From positions 806,001 to 870,000 of the forward strand of contig NZ_JABTEZ010000004.1 in assembly GCF_015711605.1 (NCBI RefSeq): 64,000 nucleotides of DNA, given 5' to 3'. A program made the position numbers and the translations under genes. A model generated the notes under the pieces. It had not been told where the DNA came from. It worked only from the letters and a program-made list of their open reading frames with translations, and did not search any database. Below, one piece after another: positions 33,983-42,743 of the stretch. The first letter of the stretch is position 1. The number at the start of each line of letters is the position of its first letter. This stretch comes from Planomonospora sp. ID67723. GTDB lineage: Bacteria; Actinomycetota; Actinomycetes; Streptosporangiales; Streptosporangiaceae.

Positions 33983-35638
33983 TCACAGGACCCGGCGGAT
34001 CGCCGCACCGGCCGCCTCGCGTATGGCGGCGTGCAGCTCGGCGTTGGTCGCGCGCTCGGTGCGCACCTCGACGATCCGCACGCCCTCCCCGCGCAGGGCC
34101 TTGGCCAGTTGCTCCGGCTCCTGCACGAAGGTGTACGGCGTGCCGGTGGCCGCGGCCACGTAGGCCAGGTCCACCCCGTGCGAGGTGCCGAAAACCCGCT
34201 CGAACGGGTCGCGGAGCGCGGCCTGGGGCAGCAGCGAGAAGATCCCGCCGCCGTCGTTGTTCACCACGACCAGGCACAGGTCGGGGCGGGGCTCGCGAGG
34301 GCCGAGGACCAGCCCGTTCTGGTCGTGCAGGAAGGTCAGGTCGCCCATCAGCGCGAAGGCCGGGCCGTTGTGGGCCAGCGCCGCGCCCATCGCGGTCGAG
34401 ACCATCCCGTCGATCCCGGCGACCCCCCGGTTGGCCAGGATCCGCAGGCCACGCCGGGGGCGCATCGCCTGGTCCAGGTCGCGGATGGGCATCGAGGAGC
34501 CGGAGACCAGCAGCGACCCGTTGGGCAGCGCGTCGACGAGGTCGCGGGCGAGCCTGGGCTCGCTGAGCCCCGAGGCGTCCAGCACCCCGTCGATCGCCTC
34601 CCTGGCCGCGGCGTCGGCGCGGCGCCAGGAGCGCAGCCAGCCGTCCTCGCCGGCGGTGATCGGGATCTCCACCGCCTGCGCCACCTGTGTGGCCGACCGG
34701 GTCGGGTCGGGCCAGCGGGTCAGGTCGGAGGCGACCACGATGTGCTCGCCGGCGTGCTTGAGCCAGGACAGCAGCGGCCGGGACAGGCCGGGACGGCCCA
34801 GGGTGACGACCACCTCGGGCCGGTGCGCGTCGGCGAACTCGGGCGTGCCCAGCAGGAAGTGGTAGGACGACATCGCGTGGTCGCCGTAGCGGGCGCCGCC
34901 GTTGGGCTCGGACAGGATCGGCCATCCGGCCATGCCCGCCGCCGCGACGTAGCGGCGCACGTTGGGAGCGCCATCGCCGACCACCAGCACGCCCCGCCGG
35001 GTGGGCGGCAGGTGCAGGGCGACCGCCGGGGGCGCCACCCGGGCCCGGATCCACGGTCCGGTCGTTCCGCCGTCCAGCGGCTCGCACCAGGAGTCGTCCC
35101 CGTCGGGGATCAGCGGCTCGCGGAAGGCCAGGTTCAGGTGGACCGGGCCGGGGTCGGCCGGGCCCAGCGAGCGGTTGTAGGCGCGGCAGGCCAGCGAGCG
35201 CCAGTAGGCGACCTGGCCGGGCCGCTCCTCGGGGACGCCGGCCTCGCTGAACCAGCGGACCGCGGTGCCGTACAGCTTGACCTGGTCCATCGTCTGGCTG
35301 GCACCGGTGTCGCGCAGCTCCGGCGGGCGGTCGGCGGTGAGCAGCAGCAGGGGCACCCCCGACTCGTGCGCCTCCATGACGGCCGGGTGGAAGTTCGCCG
35401 CGGCGGTGCCGGAGGTGCAGACCAGGGCCACCGGCCGCTCGCCGCGCCGTGCCAGGCCCAGGGCGAGGAAGGAGGCCGAGCGCTCGTCGATGCGCACGTG
35501 CAGGCGGATGCGGCTGTCGGCGTGCGCGGCGAGGGCGAGGGGGGCCGAGCGCGAGCCGGGGGCGAGCACCACGTCCGTGAGGCCGCAGCGCACCAGCTCA
35601 TCGACCAGCACGGTCGCGAGGGCGGTCGCGGGGTTCAC
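33983..35638 (-). CDS. menD: SEPHCHC synthase (MenD)
   Basis: The 551-residue thiamine-diphosphate enzyme joins a succinyl semialdehyde unit from 2-oxoglutarate to isochorismate. N-terminal landmarks are VLAPGSRSAPLALAAH and the catalytic Glu in RIDERSASFLALG. The ThDP-binding block is ALMGDLTFLHDQNGL plus NNDGGGIFSLLPQ. The length is normal for MenD. The GTG at 35638 overlaps the menC stop by four bases, so the two are translationally coupled. It acts after MenF and, in the classical route, before MenH and MenC. Confidence 0.95.
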   Translation of the reverse strand: MNPATALATVLVDELVRCGLTDVVLAPGSRSAPLALAAHADSRIRLHVRIDERSASFLALGLARRGERPVALVCTSGTAAANFHPAVMEAHESGVPLLLLTADRPPELRDTGASQTMDQVKLYGTAVRWFSEAGVPEERPGQVAYWRSLACRAYNRSLGPADPGPVHLNLAFREPLIPDGDDSWCEPLDGGTTGPWIRARVAPPAVALHLPPTRRGVLVVGDGAPNVRRYVAAAGMAGWPILSEPNGGARYGDHAMSSYHFLLGTPEFADAHRPEVVVTLGRPGLSRPLLSWLKHAGEHIVVASDLTRWPDPTRSATQVAQAVEIPITAGEDGWLRSWRRADAAAREAIDGVLDASGLSEPRLARDLVDALPNGSLLVSGSSMPIRDLDQAMRPRRGLRILANRGVAGIDGMVSTAMGAALAHNGPAFALMGDLTFLHDQNGLVLGPREPRPDLCLVVVNNDGGGIFSLLPQAALRDPFERVFGTSHGVDLAYVAAATGTPYTFVQEPEQLAKALRGEGVRIVEVRTERATNAELHAAIREAAGAAIRRVL

Positions 35639-36615
35639 CGGAGTGCCTCCTCGAAACGGCGCACCCAGGCGGGCGACTGCATCTCGTAACGTGCCAGCGC
35701 GGCCTCGTCCACGGCGGGACGCCGCACCGCGAGCGTCCCGGCGACGGGGACGAGCGGGTCGGTCACCACGTCTCCCTCCAGCAGGGACAGCGTGCCCAGG
35801 CCGCAGGCGTAGGGCAGTTCGGGAAGGGCCGCGGCGAGCGCCACCCCCGCGGCCAGGCCGACGGAGGTCTCCACGGCGCTGGAGACCACCGCGGGCAGCC
35901 CGCACGCCTCCACCACGCGCAGCGCGGCGGCGACACCGCCGAGCGGCTGCACCTTGACCACCGCGATGTCGGCGGCCTCGGCGGCCCTGACCTTCAGCGG
36001 GTCCTCGGCGCGGCGGATCGACTCGTCGGCGGCGATCGGCACCTCGACCCTCCTGCGCACCGCGGCCAGCTCCTCCAGCGTGGCGCAGGGCTGCTCGGCG
36101 TACTCCAGGCCGAAACGGCCGAGCGCGGTGATCCGGGTCACCGCGGTGCCGACGTCCCAGGCGCCGTTGGCGTCCACCCTGATCCGGCCCGCCGGTCCGA
36201 GCGCGTCCCGCACCGCCTCGACCCGGGCCAGGTCCTCGGCGAACGACTGACCCCGCTCGGCGACCTTCACCTTGACCGTGCCGCAGCCCGCCCGCCGGAC
36301 CATCGCGTGGGCCTGCTCGGGGCCGACGGCCGGCACGATGGCGTTGACCGGGACCCGGTCGCGCAGCGGCGCGGGCCAGCCGGTGAAGGCGGCCTCCTGC
36401 GCGCAGGCCCGCCAGCGCGCGCACTCGGCGGGTCCGTACTCGGGGAAGGGGGAGAACTCTCCCCAGCCCGCGGGGCCCTGGATCAGCACGCCTTCGCGGG
36501 TGCTCTGCCCGCGGAAACGCGTGCGCATCGGAATCCGGAAGACCCGGAGCGCGCCGCCGTCGCGGCCTGGCGCCCCGCCCGGCACGCCGCCGCCCCGCCC
36601 GGCCGCGTCCGTCAC
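35635..36615 (-). CDS. menC: o-Succinylbenzoate synthase (MenC)
   Basis: The 326-residue enolase-superfamily enzyme dehydrates SHCHC to o-succinylbenzoate. The N-terminal IPMRTRFRG is followed by the K-x-K pair in CGTVKVKVAE. Metal ligands are Asp in RVDANGAWD, Glu in YAEQPC and Asp in IAADES, and the second Lys is in AVVKVQPLGG. The GTG at 36615 gives a slightly long, Gly-rich N-terminus, and its ribosome site is weak. It is first in menC-menD and divergent from menE, with 77-80 bases between starts. Confidence 0.93.
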   Translation of the reverse strand: MTDAAGRGGGVPGGAPGRDGGALRVFRIPMRTRFRGQSTREGVLIQGPAGWGEFSPFPEYGPAECARWRACAQEAAFTGWPAPLRDRVPVNAIVPAVGPEQAHAMVRRAGCGTVKVKVAERGQSFAEDLARVEAVRDALGPAGRIRVDANGAWDVGTAVTRITALGRFGLEYAEQPCATLEELAAVRRRVEVPIAADESIRRAEDPLKVRAAEAADIAVVKVQPLGGVAAALRVVEACGLPAVVSSAVETSVGLAAGVALAAALPELPYACGLGTLSLLEGDVVTDPLVPVAGTLAVRRPAVDEAALARYEMQSPAWVRRFEEALR

Positions 36616-36694
36616 GATGGTTTTGCCCCTTCCGTCGCGCCGAGGTGCTCCCCGGCCGGTCTGCGCTGTCGTCCGCACTAACCTTACGACTGTG

Positions 36695-37912
36695 ATGATT
36701 GCCCCCGTGCACGCGGAGTCGCCCTGCGGTTCCTCCTCGGGAGGGCTGCGGGGGCTGAACGCCGTCACGCTGCCGCCCGGGCCCGGGTTGTTCCGCGCGA
36801 TCGCCGCGGCGCTCGACGGCACGGGTCCCGCCGTCCTGCCCCTCTCCCCCGGCCTGCCCGGCCCCGCGCTGCGCGCCACGCTCGAGGCGCTGCGCCCCAC
36901 CCACCTCGACGGGGCACGGCAGGCGGGCGGCAGGGGCGTCTCCCCCGAGGTGGCCGTGGTCATCGCCACCAGCGGAACCACCGGGGTCCCCAAGGGCGTC
37001 GAGCTGTCCGCCGCGGCCCTGCGCGCCTCGGCGGCGGCCTCCCTGGACCGGCTGGGGGCGCGGCCCGGCGAGCGCTGGCTCTGCTGCCTGCCCCCCTCGC
37101 ACGTCTCCGGCCTGCAGGTGCTGGTCAGGTCCCTGCTGGGCGGGACGGACCCGATCATCCACGAGGGCTTCTCCCCCGAGGCCGTGCTGGCCTCCGGGGC
37201 CGAGCACGTCTCGCTGGTGCCGACCCAGCTCCGTCGCCTGCTGGCCGTCTCGGCGGACCTCTCGGCGTTCCGGACGATCCTGCTCGGCGGGGCGGCGGCT
37301 CCGGCGGACCTGCTCGCCGCGGCCCGGGGCGCCGGCGGACGGGTCGTGACCACGTACGGCATGAGCGAGACCTGCGGCGGATGCGTCTACGACGGCCGCC
37401 CCCTCGACAAAGTAGAGCTGGAGCTCGGCGGCGACGGCCGCATCCGCATCGCCGGCCCCGTGCTGTTCTCCGGCTACCGGCTCCGCCCCGACCTGACCGC
37501 CGGGGCCCGCGAGGGCCGCTGGTTCGTCACCTCCGATCTGGGCGCGCTGGACGACGGCAGGCTCCGCGTGCTGGGCCGGGCCGACGACGTCATCAACACC
37601 GGCGGCGAGAAGGTCGTCGCCGCGGCGGTGGCGGCAGTGGTGGCCGAGCACCCCGCGATCACCGACGCCGTCGTGGTCGGCCGCCCGGACCCCGAATGGG
37701 GCGAGCGAGTGGTCGCCGTCGTCGTCTCCCCCCGCCCGCCGTCCCTGGCCGAGCTCCGTGCCTTCGTCAAGGAACGGCTGCCCGCCTACGCCGCCCCCGC
37801 CGAGCTGGTCGTGCTGACCGAAATACCACTTTTGCCCAATGGGAAGCCGGACCTGTCGACCCTCCGTTATGGTCGAAAGGGGGAACCGGGAGGGCACCCG
37901 CGCACGTCATAG
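36695..37912 (+). CDS. menE: o-Succinylbenzoate-CoA ligase (MenE)
   Basis: The 405-residue adenylate-forming enzyme activates o-succinylbenzoate to its CoA ester. The phosphate loop TSGTTGVPKGVE, the A5 motif TYGMSETCGGCVYDG, GRADDVINTGGEKV and the final catalytic Lys in NGKPDLSTL are all present. It is short for the superfamily, as MenE often is in actinomycetes, because the N-terminal part is reduced. The ATG at 36695 (or the GTG just before it) lies right after a TAACCT -10-like element at 36679-36684, so the RNA may be leaderless. No Shine-Dalgarno is seen. Confidence 0.92.
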   Translation: MIAPVHAESPCGSSSGGLRGLNAVTLPPGPGLFRAIAAALDGTGPAVLPLSPGLPGPALRATLEALRPTHLDGARQAGGRGVSPEVAVVIATSGTTGVPKGVELSAAALRASAAASLDRLGARPGERWLCCLPPSHVSGLQVLVRSLLGGTDPIIHEGFSPEAVLASGAEHVSLVPTQLRRLLAVSADLSAFRTILLGGAAAPADLLAAARGAGGRVVTTYGMSETCGGCVYDGRPLDKVELELGGDGRIRIAGPVLFSGYRLRPDLTAGAREGRWFVTSDLGALDDGRLRVLGRADDVINTGGEKVVAAAVAAVVAEHPAITDAVVVGRPDPEWGERVVAVVVSPRPPSLAELRAFVKERLPAYAAPAELVVLTEIPLLPNGKPDLSTLRYGRKGEPGGHPRTS

Positions 37913-37940
37913 GGGTAGCAGGAACAGGAAGGACTGGCCG

Positions 37941-38312
37941 ATGAACCCAACCCGCAAGATGTGGCTCTCCGCCGGAGTCGTCGCCGCGATCCTCGTCGGC
38001 GGCGTGTCCGTCTCGGCGGCCGCCTCGGCGGGCGGGCTCGACAAGGACGGCCAGCCCGCGCCCGCGACGGAGCCGCATCCGCCCGCCTCGAAGGAGACAC
38101 CCGCGCCGCCCGTCTCGCCGGAGCCGATTCCGCCGGCGGAGGACGCCGAGGACGTGGAGGGGCCGGAGGACTACGTGGTCTCCAAGGAGGTCAACCCCGA
38201 CCCCGAGCAGGTCACGCGCTACTGGACCGAACACCGGATGGAAGACGCCGAGCCGATGCCGATGCCCGGCCTCGACGGGACCGGCGGGGGAACGCGGCGC
38301 TCGACCGAATAG
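37941..38312 (+). CDS. Small secreted or anchored Pro/Glu-rich protein
   Basis: The 123-residue protein has a signal or anchor sequence (about 8-29, with ASA before GGLDK). A low-complexity tail follows, rich in Pro, Glu and Asp (residues 33-123). The ATG at 37941 has GAAGGA about eight bases upstream. I recognise no family. The composition suggests a cell-surface or periplasmic-side linker-like protein. A strong terminator follows. Confidence 0.6.
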   Translation: MNPTRKMWLSAGVVAAILVGGVSVSAAASAGGLDKDGQPAPATEPHPPASKETPAPPVSPEPIPPAEDAEDVEGPEDYVVSKEVNPDPEQVTRYWTEHRMEDAEPMPMPGLDGTGGGTRRSTE

Positions 38313-38330
38313 CCCGGAACCGCTCTCGAC

Positions 38331-38367
38331 GGGTGGATCGGTCGCGGCCGATCCACCCATCATATTT
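38331..38367 (+). terminator. Terminator before the sigma-factor gene
   Basis: GGGTGGATCGG and CCGATCCACCC pair over 11 bp with a 6-base loop, and ATCATATTTT follows. This is one of the best intrinsic terminators in the window. Confidence 0.85.
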
Positions 38368-38381
38368 TCCCCGTCAAGTCG

Positions 38382-38407
38382 GGAACAGAAAGGTCTCAAA
38401 CGGGGTT
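38382..38407 (+). promoter_or_regulatory. ECF/SigR-type promoter of the principal sigma-factor gene
   Basis: GGAAC (38382-38386) and GTT (38405-38407) are separated by 18 bases. In Streptomyces coelicolor one hrdB promoter is read by SigR, whose consensus is GGAAT-N18-GTT. This site fits that model except for one base. Confidence 0.45.
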
Positions 38408-38496
38408 ATTGGTACTGGTGCGCCGTGCGGCCCAGGCCGCCCCACCCGACCCTAAAACCTGCAAACCGACGACTCCGTTACGGAGGAGGTGTCCTC

Positions 38497-39876
38497 ATGC
38501 CCCAAACCGCCGCCGCGACCTCAGCCCCTTCCGAGGCCCCGACGACCCTCGACCAGCTCCTTGACCGAGGGCGAGTTCAGGGTCACCTTTCTCTGGCGGA
38601 GCTGCGTCACGCCTTCGCCGAGGCGGGGATCAGCCCTGTGGAGGGCAGATCGATCCTGCGCGAGCTGACCGAGGCGGGCGTGAGCCTGGCCGCAGAGAAC
38701 GAGCCCTCGCTCGCCGTCGCAGCGAAGAAGACCCCGGCCAGGAAGGCCGCCGCCAAGAAGCCCGCGTCCAAGACCTCCGCCAAGACCTCCGCCAAGACCA
38801 CGGCCGCGACCACCCGCAAGGCGGCGGACGCGAAGGAGGCCCCGCCCGCCGGACCGCCCGCCGAGGTCCTCGAGGCCGGGATCGAGCTGAGCGGCGAGGA
38901 GTGGACCGTCCCCGACGAGGCCGAGCTGGAGGCCGAGGCCTCCAGTGACCTGGACGACCAGTCCTCGGTCATGGGCGACTCGGTGCACACCTACCTCAAG
39001 TCGATCGGCCGCCGCACGCTGCTCACCGCCGCCCAGGAGGTCGAGCTCGCGAAGAGGATCGAGGCCGGCCTGTACGCCGAGTCCAAGCTGGAGTCCGAGC
39101 CCGGCCTGTCCGCCGCCATGCGCGACGACCTGGAGTGGATCGCCGAGGACGGCCGCCGCGCCAAGGACCACATGCTGGAGGCCAACCTCCGGCTCGTCGT
39201 CTCGGTCGCCAAGAAGTACACCGACCGCGGCATGGCCCTGCTCGACGTGGTCCAGGAGGGCAACCTCGGCCTGATCCGGGCGGTGGAGAAGTTCGACTAC
39301 ACCAAGGGCTACAAGTTCTCCACCTACGCCATGTGGTGGATCCGGCAGGCCATCCAGCGCGGCTTCGCCGACTCCGCCCGCACCATCCGGCTGCCCGTGC
39401 ACGTGCTGGAGATGCTCTCCAAGCTGTCGCGGATCGAGCGTGACATGCACCAGCGGCTGGGCCGCGAGCCCACGCCCGAGGAGCTGGCGGTCGAGCTGGA
39501 CAAGACCCCCGACCAGATCGAGGAGCTGCTGCGCACCAGCCGCCAGCCGATCAGCCTCAACGCCACCATCGGCGAGGACGGCGAGACCACCATCGGCGAC
39601 CTCATCGAGGACATCGACTCCCCCGAAGCCTCGGAGGTGGTGGACCGCCAGCTGCTGGGCGAGCAGCTGCGCGGCGTGCTGGGCAACCTCTCACCCCGGG
39701 AGGCCCGCATCATGGCGCTGCGCTTCGGCCTCGTCGACGGCAAGCCCCACACCCTCGACGAGATCGGCAAGCACCTGGGCCTGACCCGCGAGCGCATCCG
39801 CCAGCTGGAGAAGGAGTCCCTGTCCAAGCTGCGCCACCCGAGCAACACCCGCCCGCTGCTCGACTGGGCCAGCTAG
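38497..39876 (+). CDS. sigA: Principal RNA polymerase sigma factor (SigA/HrdB)
   Basis: The 459-residue group 1 sigma-70 factor has a region 1.1-like N-terminus (about 12-70) and a Lys/Ala/Thr-rich linker (about 75-115). Region 1.2 follows ([20 protein letters not shown]). Region 2 contains the RpoD box [17 protein letters not shown] and [17 protein letters not shown]. Region 3 is next, and region 4 has the -35 helix [15 protein letters not shown]. It directs housekeeping transcription. GGAGGAGG precedes the ATG at good spacing. Streptomycetes call this gene hrdB. Confidence 0.96.
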   Translation: MPQTAAATSAPSEAPTTLDQLLDRGRVQGHLSLAELRHAFAEAGISPVEGRSILRELTEAGVSLAAENEPSLAVAAKKTPARKAAAKKPASKTSAKTSAKTTAATTRKAADAKEAPPAGPPAEVLEAGIELSGEEWTVPDEAELEAEASSDLDDQSSVMGDSVHTYLKSIGRRTLLTAAQEVELAKRIEAGLYAESKLESEPGLSAAMRDDLEWIAEDGRRAKDHMLEANLRLVVSVAKKYTDRGMALLDVVQEGNLGLIRAVEKFDYTKGYKFSTYAMWWIRQAIQRGFADSARTIRLPVHVLEMLSKLSRIERDMHQRLGREPTPEELAVELDKTPDQIEELLRTSRQPISLNATIGEDGETTIGDLIEDIDSPEASEVVDRQLLGEQLRGVLGNLSPREARIMALRFGLVDGKPHTLDEIGKHLGLTRERIRQLEKESLSKLRHPSNTRPLLDWAS

Positions 39877-39884
39877 GACCGGAC

Positions 39885-39928
39885 GCGAAGGCGCCGCCGC
39901 GACCACGGAGTCGCTGCGGCGCCTTCGC
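39885..39928 (+). terminator. Terminator after the sigma-factor gene
   Basis: A 19-base arm starting GCGAAGGCGCCGC pairs with its complement ending GCGGCGCCTTCGC, with one mismatch and a 6-base loop. It starts nine bases after the stop. Confidence 0.8.
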
Positions 39929-39953
39929 TCATTCGGTCGCTCATGCGGTGCTC

Positions 39954-40685
39954 TCACCCTCGAGCGGCCGGCGGCAGCAGGCGCTCGGCGACCGCGCCCA
40001 GGGCCGAGACCTGGCAGGTGTCGAGCCGGACGGCCTGGCGGGTGATCCATGCGCGCACCCGGGGCGCGCGCATCAGCACGACCCCCGAGGCCCTGAGCGC
40101 TCCCCAGCGGGGCAACCGCGCGCCGTGCACCGCCACCAGCGGCACCACCTTCACCCGTCGGCCGGCCACGGACCACAGGACGTCGGAGACCGCGCGCGCC
40201 GCGGAGGCCACCGCCCGGACCTCCTGGTCGGCCGGGTTCCGCCCGATCCACAGCCTGCCCCGGCTTCCGGCGATCCTGACGTCCCAGGGCCATTTCCTGG
40301 AGTCCACCACGTAGACCCCGGTCGGACCGATCACCAGGTGGCCGGCGCCGCCGCCCGCGTGCGGCAGCACCCGGTCCTGCAGCACCACGTAGCCGCGACG
40401 GAGCAGGGGGCGCAGCATCCGGGCGGTGGCGCGCTCCCCCGCCGCGCCTCTGCGCCGGGCGATGACCGGCAGGTCCAGGCACCGGCGGTACACCATGTCG
40501 CCCGGGGCGGCGATCCCCGCGGCGACCAGTCCCGCGTGCCAGTGCCAGACCAGGCTCACCAGCACGAAGGCGGCCACGCCGAGCAGCGCTCGCAGCGCCA
40601 GGCGGCCGCCCCACCCCGTGTCCTGCGACTCCCGGTAGCGGTTCTTGAACGAGAGCCCCGCTCCCACCATCGACGAGTTGATCAC
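39954..40685 (-). CDS. NERD-domain (nuclease-related) membrane protein
   Basis: The 243-residue protein has two hydrophobic segments near the N-terminus (about 30-60). A NERD domain follows (about 80-200; GAAGERATARMLRPLLRRGY, the GAGHLVIGPTGVYVVDSRKW core, a late VVPLVAVHG). NERD resembles restriction-type nucleases; the Asp/Ser-x-K triad here reads DSRKW. DNA cleavage has not been shown for most members. The GTG at 40685 has a long G-rich ribosome site. Confidence 0.8.
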   Translation of the reverse strand: MINSSMVGAGLSFKNRYRESQDTGWGGRLALRALLGVAAFVLVSLVWHWHAGLVAAGIAAPGDMVYRRCLDLPVIARRRGAAGERATARMLRPLLRRGYVVLQDRVLPHAGGGAGHLVIGPTGVYVVDSRKWPWDVRIAGSRGRLWIGRNPADQEVRAVASAARAVSDVLWSVAGRRVKVVPLVAVHGARLPRWGALRASGVVLMRAPRVRAWITRQAVRLDTCQVSALGAVAERLLPPAARG

Positions 40686-40915
40686 CGCTCGACTCCCCCC
40701 CCTGGCGCGGCGTACGGCCGCGTGAGCGATCAGAACGGGGTCACCGGTCCCGGCAGCCGCGCGCAGCGCGTCCGGCCCTCCGGACCCAACCCCACCATGT
40801 CGATAGCGTGACACATCCGACACTTTGAGTGACGAGGGGGGCACCCCCATCGGGACGGCGGAACGGGAGGACGCGGCCCGCCCTGCCGCCCGCCCTGCCG
40901 CCCGCCCTCGAAACG

Positions 40916-40953
40916 CACGATCCCCGGTACGGCGTGCCGTACCGGGGATCGTG
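40916..40953. terminator. Perfect 18-bp terminator hairpin
   Basis: CACGATCCCCGGTACGGC and GCCGTACCGGGGATCGTG pair perfectly with only GT between them. On the minus strand it follows the 132-residue hypothetical gene and leads into GCGTTTCG. Confidence 0.85.
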
Positions 40954-40963
40954 GAAGCGGACG

Positions 40964-41362
40964 TCAGTGCGCGGTGCCGATGGGCAGCACGTCGCGGGCG
41001 ATGCCGGTGAGGCGGTTCTGCTCGCGCAGGGTGCGCAGGCGCTCGACCTCGGTGGTCCACGCGGCGCCCTTGGGCGTGGCCCTGCCCTTGCGGCGGCGGA
41101 TCCGGTCGTCGTAGGCCTTGACGCCGAAGGTCGCCCGCTGGTTGGCCTCGGCCGCCCGCAGCGCCTCGGTCAGCGCCCTGTCGAAGACCAGACCGGCGGC
41201 CCGCCGCTCCTCGGCGGAGGACGAGGTCGCCTGCACCTGGCGCAGCGCGGCCTCGGCCGCCCGCGCCCTCTCCAGGAGCTCGGGGAAGCTCTTCCCGACC
41301 TCCTGGTCAGCGTGGTAGCGAACCTCCGCCTCCCGGCTCACCCGCGGTCGGAAAAACGCCAT
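40964..41362 (-). CDS. Conserved hypothetical protein, helical
   Basis: The 132-residue protein is almost entirely charged helix, with coiled-coil-like heptads (about 25-75), a basic segment RIRRRKGRATPKG and a C-terminal LREQNRLTGIARDVLPIGTAH. There is no signal or membrane segment. GAGAGGG precedes the ATG. I recognise no named family; the coding pattern and the strong terminator support a real gene. Confidence 0.65.
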   Translation of the reverse strand: MAFFRPRVSREAEVRYHADQEVGKSFPELLERARAAEAALRQVQATSSSAEERRAAGLVFDRALTEALRAAEANQRATFGVKAYDDRIRRRKGRATPKGAAWTTEVERLRTLREQNRLTGIARDVLPIGTAH

Positions 41363-41474
41363 CGTCTGCCCTCTCTCACCCGTCGCCGGGCGTTTCCCGG
41401 CGTGTCGACACCCGCAGCCTACGCCGTCGCCCCCTGCTTCACGTACTTGGGGAGGACGCGTCCGGCGTGTCCTC

Positions 41475-41489
41475 CTTTACACAGTAAGG
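41475..41489. promoter_or_regulatory. CTTTAC-N3-GTAAGG box, copy 4, before the TetR gene
   Basis: CTTTAC, ACA, GTAAGG lies 22 bases before the TetR start. It is the position expected for an autoregulatory operator and links the box family to a TetR protein. Confidence 0.55.
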
Positions 41490-41511
41490 CAGGGGGTGGC
41501 ACGATGATCCC

Positions 41512-42099
41512 ATGCCTGCCAAACGACCTCCGATCCCGCTCTCCAGAGAGCGCATCATCGAGGCGGCCCTGCACATCGCCGACGGCCAGGGGCTGCGACG
41601 GCTGACGATGCGCCGCCTGGGCGACGCGCTCCAGGTGGAGGCGATGGCCATCTACCACCACCTGCCCCGGGGCAAGGACGCGCTCATGGACGCCCTGGCC
41701 GAGCACGTCACCGCCGTCCACGCCGAACCCGGCGCCGACTGGCAGCAGACCGCGCGGGCGTGGTGCCGGGCGAGCCGGGCCTCGCTGCGGGAGCACCCCG
41801 GCGTGCTCGCCCTCGCCCTGACCAAGCCGCCCAAGGGACAGGCCGCACTGGCCCTGCGCGAGCAGATCGACCAGCTCGCCGAGGCCGGGCTGCCGGACGC
41901 GCCGGAGGCCGTGCGGGCCCTGAGGGCTTACGTCTTCGGCGCGGTGGCGGTCGAGGTGCAGCAGTCGGGCTGGGCCGAGCCGCCCGGCGACGGTGACGGG
42001 CCCTGGCGGCCCCCGTCTCAGGGAGGCGGCGATCCGGCGGCCGACGCCGACTTCGAGCGCGGCCTCGACGCCCTGCTGGCCGGTCTCGCACAGCGGTGA
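41512..42099 (+). CDS. TetR-family regulator (TetR_C-like)
   Basis: The 195-residue protein has an N-terminal HTH (about 10-55; RERIIEAALHIADGQGLRRL, the recognition helix in VEAMAIYHHLPRGKDAL). A helical C-terminal ligand domain resembles the TetR class (TetR_C_1). It should repress from the palindromic box in its own promoter. The box also appears before a recombinase and a PIG-L gene, so related proteins or this one may act there too. The start at ATG 41512 lacks a strong ribosome site. Confidence 0.85.
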   Translation: MPAKRPPIPLSRERIIEAALHIADGQGLRRLTMRRLGDALQVEAMAIYHHLPRGKDALMDALAEHVTAVHAEPGADWQQTARAWCRASRASLREHPGVLALALTKPPKGQAALALREQIDQLAEAGLPDAPEAVRALRAYVFGAVAVEVQQSGWAEPPGDGDGPWRPPSQGGGDPAADADFERGLDALLAGLAQR

Positions 42100-42474
42100 A
42101 CAACGCTCTGACCAGGCGATATGTGGCGTCAGAAAGTTGTAACCAATCATTTACCCGCTTACGGCGTGTCGCACTTGGCCTGTTATGTCTATATAAGGCA
42201 CCCTGTGTTATAGGTCACACCCCGACGGAGTCCCGGAGGACCATCCCCAGTGGTCCTCAAACGGCTCTAACTAACTATGTCCCCCGGGCGTGACCCGTCG
42301 CACACTTGACCTTGTCCAATGTGCGTGCCCCACCCCGTTCGAGGCGCGCACGGCCATATGTCCACCCAGATGCTCGTCCCCGTCATGCGTGGGAACGGGG
42401 TCCCATCGGTGACGGTGTCCGCCTCTCCGATGTCGATCCCGGCGAGCCGACACGAGAGATCCGGAGGCACGCCG
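42100..42474. other. Gene-free stretch with relatively AT-rich DNA and a hairpin
   Basis: This 375-base gap has an unusually low-GC patch (about 42115-42215) including TATATAA. A terminator-like hairpin (42236-42258) and a presumed leader of the DUF5999 gene follow. I see no gene. The promoter of the DUF5999 gene should be here, but no pair of elements is convincing. Confidence 0.45.
42236..42258. terminator. Terminator-like hairpin after the TetR gene
   Basis: GAGGACCA and TGGTCCTC form an 8-bp stem with a 7-base loop. No T tract follows, so it could also be a leader hairpin. Confidence 0.45.
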
Positions 42475-42666
42475 ATGTGCCCGCACGAGCCGTCCTGTCC
42501 GCCTGCCGAGGCGAAGGACCGCGAAGCCGCCCGAACCATGGCCGCCCACCCCGAGCAGGGCTGGAGCCTGCTCTGCAACGGCGTGGTGCTGTTCGAGGAC
42601 ACCGGTGAGCTCCTGCCCGACGGCGGCGTCATCGAGCCTCACCGGCCCCTGGTCGGCGCCGTCTGA
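42475..42666 (+). CDS. DUF5999 family small protein
   Basis: The 63-residue protein starts MCPHEPSCPPAEAKDREAAR and contains the family core HPEQGWSLLCNGVVLFEDTG, ending near PHRPLVGAV. Three or four Cys/His residues at the N-terminus may bind metal. The family is widespread and highly conserved in actinomycetes with no known function. GGAGG lies nine bases before the ATG at 42475. Longer in-frame starts do not resemble family members. Confidence 0.82.
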   Translation: MCPHEPSCPPAEAKDREAARTMAAHPEQGWSLLCNGVVLFEDTGELLPDGGVIEPHRPLVGAV

Positions 42667-42743
42667 GGGACCGGAGCCCGCGATTCCGGTTCCGGCCCCG
42701 CGGCCCGTCCGGTGACGCACCGGACTCCCCCCGGGCCGCGAGG

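Noticed and set aside
42115-42215. Replication origin or insertion hotspot because of the AT-rich patch
   Set aside because: It is only about 100 bases, without DnaA boxes, target duplications or mobile genes.
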